From positions 1 through 64,000 of the forward strand of contig NZ_KQ948999.1 in assembly GCF_001514265.1 (NCBI RefSeq): a DNA stretch of 64,000 nucleotides. The letters are read 5' to 3'. Shown here one piece after another: positions 58,144 through 64,000 of the stretch. Numbering within the stretch: position 1 is the first letter of the stretch; each line of letters opens with the position of its first letter. Source of the DNA: Streptomyces resistomycificus. Lineage in GTDB: Bacteria > Actinomycetota > Actinomycetes > Streptomycetales > Streptomycetaceae. The notes under the pieces are model-generated. The model was given only the letters and a program-made list of their open reading frames with translations, did not search any database and had not been told where the DNA came from. Both the position numbers and the translations under genes were made by a program.

Positions 58144-58589
58144 CGGCGCCGCGCACCGGGCTGCTCGACCAGGCCGTCGGCCGGGCCATGTCCGCGCTCA
58201 GCGCCGCCGCGAAGAAGGGGCTCGGCGACCCCGCCCTCGCCGAGCTCGTCGTGATCCGCGCCTCGCAGCTCAACCACTGCGCCTTCTGCCTGGACATGCA
58301 CCTCGCGATCGCCCGCGAGCACGGCGTGCCCCAGCGGCAGCTCGACCTGCTCGCCGCCTGGGAGGAGGCCGAGGGCGTCTACGACGAGCGGGAACGGGCC
58401 GCGCTGGCGCTGACCGAGGCGGTCACCGTCCTGACGGACGGGTTCGTGCCCGACGCGGTGTACGAGCAGGCCGCCAAGTACTTCGACAACGCTCGGCTCG
58501 CCCACCTGGTCGCGCTGATCGCCGCCATCAACAACTGGAACCGGGTGATGGTCGCCCGCCGGATCCCGCCGGGGGGCCACACATCGTGA
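58140..58589 (+). CDS. AhpD-like carboxymuconolactone decarboxylase-family protein 2
   Basis: 149 residues, a paralogue of the previous protein: LAELVVIRASQLNHCAFCLDMHL with the same CxxC-His site, and LALTEAVTVLTDGFVPDAVYEQ almost word for word. GTG 58140 is in a GTGA overlap with the upstream stop. Two tandem copies suggest a heteromer, since AhpD-type proteins assemble as trimers or hexamers; this is inferred. Confidence 0.88.
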   Translation: MTAPRTGLLDQAVGRAMSALSAAAKKGLGDPALAELVVIRASQLNHCAFCLDMHLAIAREHGVPQRQLDLLAAWEEAEGVYDERERAALALTEAVTVLTDGFVPDAVYEQAAKYFDNARLAHLVALIAAINNWNRVMVARRIPPGGHTS

Positions 58590-59308
58590 GCAAGGTCGAG
58601 ATCTTCAGCAGGCTCCACCGCGGCCGGACCCCGGACGATCCGCTCGTCCTCCCCGGCCCCTGGGACGCGGCCAGCGCACGGGCCCTGGCGGAGGCCGGAT
58701 TCCCCGCGCTCGCCACGCCCAGTGCCGCGGTCGCCGCCTCGCTCGGGTACGAGGACGGGGCGACGCCGGCGGGCGAGATGTTCGCGGCGGTCGCGCGGAT
58801 CGTACGGGCGGTGGACGTGCCGGTGTCGGCGGACGTCGAGGGCGGGTACGGGCTCGCGCCGAAGGAGCTGGTGGAGCGGTTGCTGGAGGCGGGGGCCGTC
58901 GGGTGCAACCTCGAGGACTCCGACGGGGGCGTCCTCAAGGACCCGCAGGAGCACGCCGAACGGCTGGCCGAGGTGCGGTACGCGGCCGGTGACCAGCTGT
59001 TCGTCAACGCGCGCGTCGACACCTTCCTGCGTGGCGTCCACGATCCCGAGCAGACCATCCGGCGGGCCGCGCTGTACGTCGCCGCGGGCGCCGACTGCGT
59101 CTATCCGATCGGCGCCCCGACGACCGTACTGCCGTTGCTGCGGTCCGGGATCCAGGGGCCGATGAACGTGTTCGCCCCCCTGGACGGCGCGGGCCCCTCG
59201 CCCGCCGGACTCGGCGAACTCGGGGCCACGCGTGTCACGTTCGGGCCGGGACTGCAGCGGAGGGCCACCGCGGCCCTGCGGGAGATCGCCGCCGGCCTCC
59301 GCACGTAG
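58586..59308 (+). CDS. Isocitrate lyase/PEP mutase-superfamily protein
   Basis: 240 residues, TIM-barrel of the PEP mutase/isocitrate lyase type: LVLPGPWDAASARALAEAGF, VPVSADVEGGYG, AVGCNLEDSDGG and ARVDTFL. The Asp/Glu of ADVEGGYG and NLEDS bind Mg. Such proteins cleave or rearrange C-C or C-P bonds of 2-oxo or 2-hydroxy acids (oxaloacetate hydrolase, methylisocitrate-lyase-like). The exact reaction is not evident. GTG 58586 overlaps the preceding stop by four bases; last gene of the operon divergent from the MocR gene. Confidence 0.86.
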   Translation: MSKVEIFSRLHRGRTPDDPLVLPGPWDAASARALAEAGFPALATPSAAVAASLGYEDGATPAGEMFAAVARIVRAVDVPVSADVEGGYGLAPKELVERLLEAGAVGCNLEDSDGGVLKDPQEHAERLAEVRYAAGDQLFVNARVDTFLRGVHDPEQTIRRAALYVAAGADCVYPIGAPTTVLPLLRSGIQGPMNVFAPLDGAGPSPAGLGELGATRVTFGPGLQRRATAALREIAAGLRT

Positions 59309-59314
59309 CGGTGT

Positions 59315-60268
59315 TCAGGACAGCCACGCCTTCCACGTGGACTCGTGGCTGTCCACCCACTTCTTCGCCGCCTCCTCGGGCGTCATCTTCTGGTCGGCGA
59401 TCAGCAGGGACACCTCGTTCTGGTCCTCGGTCGACCACTTGAACTTCTTCAGGAAGGCGGCCGCCTTGCCGCCGTTCTTCGCGAAGTCCGTGTTGAGGTA
59501 CTTCTGCAGCGGGGTGTGCGGGTAGGCGCAGGCCACCTTCTCCGGGTCCGCGTCGCAGCCCTCCTTGTACGCCGGCAGCTTCACCTCGGTCATGGGGACC
59601 TTCTTGAACAGCCACTGCGGCGAGTACCAGTAGGTGAGGAAGGGCTTCTTCTCCTTCGCGAACTGCCTCATCTGCGTGATCTGGGCGGCTTCCGAACCGG
59701 CGAAGACGACCTGGTAGTCGAGCTTCAGGTTCTGCACGAGCGCCTTGTCGTTGGTGACGTAGGACGGCGAGCCGTCCATCAGCTGGCCCTTGCCGCCGCT
59801 CTCCGGGGTGCGGAACTGCTCCGCGTACTTGTTGAGGTTCTTCCAGTTCGTGACGTCCGGGTGCTGCTTGGCGAAGTACGTGGGGACGTACCAGCCGATG
59901 TGCCCGGTCACGCCGAGGTCGCCGGCCCGTGTGATCGTCTTCTTGTCCTTGACGTAACGCTGTTCCTGCTCGGGGTGGCCCCAGTCCTCCAGGAGCGCGT
60001 CGACGCGGCCCTGGCTGAGCGCGTCCCAGGCGGGCACCTCGTCGACCTGCACGGTGTCGACGCGGTAGCCGAGCTCGTGCTCCAGCAGGTACTGGACGAC
60101 GGCCACGTTGGCCTGCGCGCCCACCCAGGACTGGACGGACAGGTTCACGGTCTTCGAGCCCTGGGCGTTGGCGAAGGGCGAGGCCTGCTTGGTCATGTCG
60201 GCCGCGCCGCAGCCGGTCACGGTCAGCAGCAGGAGGGAGCCCGCTACGGCAGTCGTACGTCGTCGCAT
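59315..60268 (-). CDS. Glycine betaine-type ABC substrate-binding lipoprotein
   Basis: 317 residues: signal with lipobox (LLLTVTGC), then the OpuAC fold: VNLSVQSWVGAQANVAVVQYLLEHELGY, QGRVDALLEDWGHPEQ, HIGWYVPTYF and FLTYWYSPQWLFKKVPM. The tryptophan-rich pattern suits binding of betaine or choline by cation-pi contacts. Last gene of the leftward betaine operon, one base after the permease stop. Confidence 0.9.
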   Translation of the reverse strand: MRRRTTAVAGSLLLLTVTGCGAADMTKQASPFANAQGSKTVNLSVQSWVGAQANVAVVQYLLEHELGYRVDTVQVDEVPAWDALSQGRVDALLEDWGHPEQEQRYVKDKKTITRAGDLGVTGHIGWYVPTYFAKQHPDVTNWKNLNKYAEQFRTPESGGKGQLMDGSPSYVTNDKALVQNLKLDYQVVFAGSEAAQITQMRQFAKEKKPFLTYWYSPQWLFKKVPMTEVKLPAYKEGCDADPEKVACAYPHTPLQKYLNTDFAKNGGKAAAFLKKFKWSTEDQNEVSLLIADQKMTPEEAAKKWVDSHESTWKAWLS

Positions 60269-60269
60269 G

Positions 60270-62216
60270 TCATGCTCCCTTCTTCGCGCGGCGTTCGGTC
60301 GGCTGGGTCACCCGGTCGAGCATCAGGCCGAGGCAGACGATCGCCGCGCCGGCCACCAGACCGGTGGCGAGGTCGCCCTGGGCGAGGCCGAAGACCACGT
60401 CGTAGCCGAGCGCGCCACCGCCGACCAGGCCGCCGATGATGACGACGGCGAGGACCAGGACCACGCCCTGGTTGACGGCGAGCAGCAGCGCCGGGCGGGC
60501 GAGCGGGAGTTGCACCTGCCGGATCTGCTGGCCGCTGGTCGCGCCGAGCGAGCGGGCCGACTCCATGGCGGCCTGGTCGACCTGGCGCAGGCCCTGGGTG
60601 GTGATGCGGACGACGGCGGGCAGCGCGTAGACGACCGCGGCGGCCACGGCGGGCGCCCGTCCGACGCCGAACAGCGCGACGACCGGGATCAGGTACACGA
60701 ACTGCGGCATCGTCTGGAAGACGTCCAGGACGGGTCGCAGCAGCCGTTCGAAGCGGTCGCTGCGGGCCGCCGTGATACCGATGGCGAAGCCGAGGACGAG
60801 GGTGACGGCGACCGCCGCGAGCACCTGCGAGAGCGTGTCCAGCGAGGGCTTCCACACGCCCAGCACACCGATCGTGGCCATGGCGAGGACCGCGGTGAGC
60901 GCGGTCTGCCAGGTGCCGATCACCCAGGCGAGGGCGGCCACGATGAGCAGGACGGACCACCAGGGCAGCCCCTGCAGGCCGTCCCGGACCGGGTCGAGGA
61001 CCCAGGTGGTGAAGTGGCCCGCCCAGTCGGCGGTGCCACCCACGACGGGGACGCCCGAGTAGAGGTGCGCGGTCATCCAGTCGACGGCCCGGTTGACCGG
61101 CTCGGCGATGTTCAGTACCCAGGCGTCGGGCCAGTCCAGACGGCCCAGGAGACGTGCGGCCACGGCGACGACGAGGGTGGCGCCGAGCGCGTACGCCCAC
61201 TGCGCGCGCCCCGAGCGGCCGGCGCCCGGAGTGCCGTCCCCGGCCGCGCCGGTGACGCGGTCCAGTACGACGGCCAGGAGCACGATCGGGATACCGGCGG
61301 CCAGCGCCGCGCCCACGTCCACGGAGGCCAGCGCCTGGTAGACCCGGTCACCGAGGCCGCCCGCGCCGATCACCGACGCGATGACCGCCATGGACAGCGC
61401 CATCATGATCGTCTGGTTGAGGCCGAGGAGGAGTTCCTTGCGGGCCAGCGGGATGCGCGCGGTCAGCAGGCGCTGGCGGGCGGTGGAGCCCAGCGACTCG
61501 ACCGCCTCCAGCACCTCCTTGTCGGCGCCGCGCAGGCCGAGCGAGGTGAGCCGGGCCATGGGCGGGGCGGCGTAGACGACGGTGGCGAGGACGGCCGCGG
61601 GGACACCGATGCCGAAGACCAGCACCACCGGAAGGAGGTAGGCGAAGGCCGGCAGTACCTGCATGGTGTCCAGGACCGGCCGCAGGATGCGGTCCATACG
61701 GTCCGACAGGCCGGCGGCGAGTCCCAGCACGGCGCCCACGACGACCGACGCGAGCACCGCCACGACCATCAGCGCGAGCGTCTGCATGGTCGGCACCCAC
61801 ATGCCGAGCAGGCCGCAGGCCAGGAACGCGGCGGCCGTGCCGAGGGCCAGCCTCACTCCCGCGACCCGCCAGGCGACCAGCCCGGCGAAGGCGGTGACGC
61901 CGGCCCACCCGGCGGCGAGCAGTACCAGGTACACGGCGCGTACGGAGAGGACGACCGCGTTGCTGACATGGCCGAAGAAGTAGAGGAACAGCGGGTGGCT
62001 GTCGCGGTTGTCGATGATCCAGTCGCTGGTCCTGGTCAGCGGATCGGTGAGGTCGACGGTGAGCGCGTCGGGCCAGCTGCCGCTGGCCCAGCGGGCGTTC
62101 GCCAGGGGCACGAGGACCGCCGCGGCGAGAGCCAGCAGCAGGAGCTTGTGCACGGCCCGGTGCTTGAGGACGCCGGGGAGGGCGATCCGGGGGACGGGTG
62201 CGGTGACCGTTGCCAT
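60270..62216 (-). CDS. Glycine betaine ABC permease, two permease domains fused
   Basis: 648 residues, about twice the usual ProW/OpuAB length. Two homologous halves each carry a binding-protein-dependent permease domain with the EAA-type loop (GADKEVLEAVESLGST in the first, VDQAAMESARSLGATSGQQI in the second) and QTMQ-like cores (LDTMQVLPAFAYLLP, LDVFQTMPQFVYLIP). It forms the whole channel as one chain. ATG 62216 shares a base with the ATPase stop (TGATG). Confidence 0.9.
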   Translation of the reverse strand: MATVTAPVPRIALPGVLKHRAVHKLLLLALAAAVLVPLANARWASGSWPDALTVDLTDPLTRTSDWIIDNRDSHPLFLYFFGHVSNAVVLSVRAVYLVLLAAGWAGVTAFAGLVAWRVAGVRLALGTAAAFLACGLLGMWVPTMQTLALMVVAVLASVVVGAVLGLAAGLSDRMDRILRPVLDTMQVLPAFAYLLPVVLVFGIGVPAAVLATVVYAAPPMARLTSLGLRGADKEVLEAVESLGSTARQRLLTARIPLARKELLLGLNQTIMMALSMAVIASVIGAGGLGDRVYQALASVDVGAALAAGIPIVLLAVVLDRVTGAAGDGTPGAGRSGRAQWAYALGATLVVAVAARLLGRLDWPDAWVLNIAEPVNRAVDWMTAHLYSGVPVVGGTADWAGHFTTWVLDPVRDGLQGLPWWSVLLIVAALAWVIGTWQTALTAVLAMATIGVLGVWKPSLDTLSQVLAAVAVTLVLGFAIGITAARSDRFERLLRPVLDVFQTMPQFVYLIPVVALFGVGRAPAVAAAVVYALPAVVRITTQGLRQVDQAAMESARSLGATSGQQIRQVQLPLARPALLLAVNQGVVLVLAVVIIGGLVGGGALGYDVVFGLAQGDLATGLVAGAAIVCLGLMLDRVTQPTERRAKKGA

Positions 62217-63301
62217 CAGACTGCCTCCTTGCGGAGCTCCGTTCCGGCCACGATGTCCAGGAGCCGTTCGTGATCGACGACCCCCAGACACCGGCCGTCC
62301 TCCACGACGCAGGCGGGCTTGTGGCTGCGGGCGACGACCTTGATGGCCTCGGCGACCACCGCGTCGGCGGCGAGCGCGCCCGGGTGGTCCGTGCCGCCGC
62401 AGTCCCCGGGCCGCATGGCCGTGCGGACCGTCATGACCTGCTCGCGCGGTACGTCGCGGACGAACTCGCGGACGTAGTCGTCGGCGGGCGAGCCCACGAT
62501 CTCCTCCGGCGTGCCCAGCTGCACCACGCGGCCGTCGCGCATCAGCGCGATCCGGTCGCCCAGTTTGAGCGCCTCGCTGAGGTCGTGGGTGATGAAGACC
62601 ATCGTGCGGCCCTCCTCGCGGTGCAGGCGCACGACCTCCTCCTGCATGTCGCGCCGGATCAGCGGGTCGAGCGCGCTGAACGGCTCGTCGAACAGCAGGA
62701 CCTCGGGGTCCGCGGCGAGCGCGCGGGCCAGTCCGACGCGCTGGCGCTGACCGCCGGACAGCTGGCCGGGCCTGCGCTGCTCCATGCCCTCCAGGCCGAC
62801 CTTCTTGACGACCTGCTGGGCCCGCTCGCGCCGCTCGGCCCTGCCGACGCCCTGGATCTCCAGGCCGTAGGCCACGTTGTCGAGGACCGTGCGGTGCGGG
62901 AGCAGACCGAAGTGCTGGAAGACCATCGCCGCGCGGTGGCGGCGCAGTTCGCGCAGCCGGGACTTGTCCATCGCGCGGACGTCCTCGCCGTCGATGGCTA
63001 TGTTGCCGGCGGTCGGCTCGATCAGCCGGGTCAGACAGCGCACCAGGGTGGACTTGCCGGAGCCGGACAGCCCCATGACGACGAAGACCTCGCCCTTGCG
63101 GACGTCGAAGGAGACGTCCTGGACGGCGGCGGTGCAGCCGGTGCGGGCGCGCAGTTCGGCGGCCGGGAGCGAGGCGAGTTCGGGATCGCCGGGGACGGTG
63201 TCGGCCTTGGGGCCGAAGACCTTCCACAGGCCGTCCACCGCGAAGACGGGGGTGGCGGAATCATCTGTGGGGGGCTTGCGGGTGGGGACTGTGAGCGCCA
63301 T
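62216..63301 (-). CDS. Glycine betaine/proline ABC ATP-binding protein with CBS-like C terminus
   Basis: 361 residues (ProV/OpuAA type): Walker A GLSGSGKST, signature QLSGGQRQRVGLARAL, Walker B EVLLFDEPFSALD, and switch FITHDLSEALKLG. The C-terminal about 75 residues look like a CBS domain (AVVAEAIKVVARSHKPACVVEDG), which senses ionic strength in OpuA. Starts within the stop of the GMC oxidoreductase gene (TGATG). Confidence 0.93.
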   Translation of the reverse strand: MALTVPTRKPPTDDSATPVFAVDGLWKVFGPKADTVPGDPELASLPAAELRARTGCTAAVQDVSFDVRKGEVFVVMGLSGSGKSTLVRCLTRLIEPTAGNIAIDGEDVRAMDKSRLRELRRHRAAMVFQHFGLLPHRTVLDNVAYGLEIQGVGRAERRERAQQVVKKVGLEGMEQRRPGQLSGGQRQRVGLARALAADPEVLLFDEPFSALDPLIRRDMQEEVVRLHREEGRTMVFITHDLSEALKLGDRIALMRDGRVVQLGTPEEIVGSPADDYVREFVRDVPREQVMTVRTAMRPGDCGGTDHPGALAADAVVAEAIKVVARSHKPACVVEDGRCLGVVDHERLLDIVAGTELRKEAV

Positions 63302-64000
63302 CAGGCGTCACCTCCGATCAGATCGACCGCCTTCTCGCCGACCATGAGCACCCCGATCATGGGGTTCACAGCGGTCATGGTCGGGAAGACGGAGGCGTCG
63401 GCGATCCGGATGCCGGACAGACCACGAATCTTCAACTCGGGGTCGACGACAGCCATTTCGTCGTCCGGGGCGCCCATGCGGCAGGTCCCGGCGGGGTGGT
63501 AGACGGTGTGTGCGACCTTGCGGGCGTACTCGCTCAGCTCCTCGTCGCCGGTGACGTGCGGACCCGGCGCCACCTCGCGCCTGAGCCAGCCGGCGAGCGG
63601 TTCGGTCTTCGCGATCTCGCGTGCGATCTTGATGCCGTCGACGAGGGTGCGGCCGTCGTAGTCGTCCTCGTCGGTGAAGTAGCGGAAGTCGAGGGCCGGC
63701 TTGACGGAGGGGTCGGAGCTGGTCAGGAACAGCCGGCCGCGGCTCTTCGGCTTCGGGATGTTCGGGGTCATCGAGACGCCGTACGGCGGGCGTTCGTAGC
63801 CCAGGCGCTCGGGGTTGTCCGTGAACGGGACCTGGTAGAAGTGGAACATCAGGTCCGGGCCCGCGTGTTCGGGGTCGCGGCGCACGAACAGGCCCGCGTC
63901 GGAGTCCATCGCGGAGTTCTCGGGGATCGGGCCTTCGGTCTCCCAGACGATCACCGACTCGGGGTGGTCCAGCAGGTTCTCGCCGACGCCGGGCAGATCG
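63301..64000 (-). CDS. GMC-family oxidoreductase, choline dehydrogenase-type, 5' part beyond the window
   Basis: Partial: the last 232 codons or so are here; the rest lies to the right of the window. It has LPGVGENLLDHPESV, SRGRLFLTSSDP, the C-terminal active-site block VYHPAGTCRMGAPDDEMAVVDPEL (given in parts: YHPAGTCRMG and VVDPEL) with the catalytic His, and NPMIGVLMVGEKAVDLI. Close to choline dehydrogenase BetA, which oxidises choline to betaine aldehyde. Translationally coupled to the betaine ABC genes, so choline uptake or osmoprotection is the likely setting. The frame is open to the last base. Confidence 0.9.
   Translation of the reverse strand, partial: DLPGVGENLLDHPESVIVWETEGPIPENSAMDSDAGLFVRRDPEHAGPDLMFHFYQVPFTDNPERLGYERPPYGVSMTPNIPKPKSRGRLFLTSSDPSVKPALDFRYFTDEDDYDGRTLVDGIKIAREIAKTEPLAGWLRREVAPGPHVTGDEELSEYARKVAHTVYHPAGTCRMGAPDDEMAVVDPELKIRGLSGIRIADASVFPTMTAVNPMIGVLMVGEKAVDLIGGDA

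Noticed and set aside
60108..62273. 721-codon open frame opposite the betaine permease
   Set aside because: Antisense shadow of a highly G/C-biased gene; the sequence is repetitive His/Gln/Gly/Arg without any family feature.

Overview
The window is high-GC actinobacterial DNA. Its strong third-position G/C, many GTG starts, 1- and 4-base gene overlaps, and the sdhCDAB, trpS, glyA and dprE1/E2 genes in this order point to the core chromosome of a Streptomyces. From memory the order resembles the SCO4830-SCO4870 part of S. coelicolor; I could not check this. No rRNA, tRNA or CRISPR was seen.

Left core (1-13.8 kb): a secreted L,D-transpeptidase; two tandem, paralogous pairs of ECF sigma factor plus membrane protein; four small conserved proteins, two of them paralogues; a GH20 hexosaminidase; an OHCU-decarboxylase-like protein that lacks the usual catalytic motif; and the sdhCDAB operon, closed by a strong terminator.

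Accessory island (about 13.8-34.2 kb): its core is a 2380-residue secreted RHS/HINT polymorphic toxin. The toxin tip looks like a guanyl-specific ribonuclease, and the next gene is a barstar-like immunity protein. A divergent, very large secreted DNRLRE/FG-GAP protein lies on the other side. About 8.2 kb downstream is an orphan toxin tip with its own HEAT-like immunity gene. The orphan tip begins with a 58-bp copy (55/58 identical) of the end of the HINT coding sequence. Between the two tips lies a decayed actinomycete integrative and conjugative element (AICE): Nudix gene, XRE regulator with an in-frame TAG, two small genes, GntR regulator, RepSA-type initiator, excisionase, and a frameshifted tyrosine integrase. 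No TraSA translocase or spread genes remain. The layout suggests that an incoming block carrying a new RNase/barstar tip and an AICE was inserted at the HINT/tip junction and pushed the old tip downstream.

Right core (34.2-64 kb): a TetR-controlled three-gene operon with two visible operators; an orphan oligopeptide-type binding protein; a metallophosphoesterase; a D-Ala-D-Ala carboxypeptidase; and a YihY protein. A decaprenylphosphoryl-arabinose type cluster follows (GtrA-like, UbiA-type phosphoribosyltransferase, PAP2 phosphatase, DprE1, DprE2). Its DprE1 has Ala where mycobacterial DprE1 has the benzothiazinone-target Cys. After a 2H phosphoesterase and trpS comes a third ECF sigma operon with two matching promoter-like motifs. 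glyA is preceded by a clear ZTP (pfl) riboswitch. Then come a glutathionylspermidine-synthase-like gene with a lipoprotein, a drug/metabolite-type membrane protein, a MocR regulator divergent from an AhpD/AhpD/PEP-mutase-like operon, and a glycine-betaine ABC operon led by a GMC (choline dehydrogenase-type) oxidoreductase that runs off the right edge.
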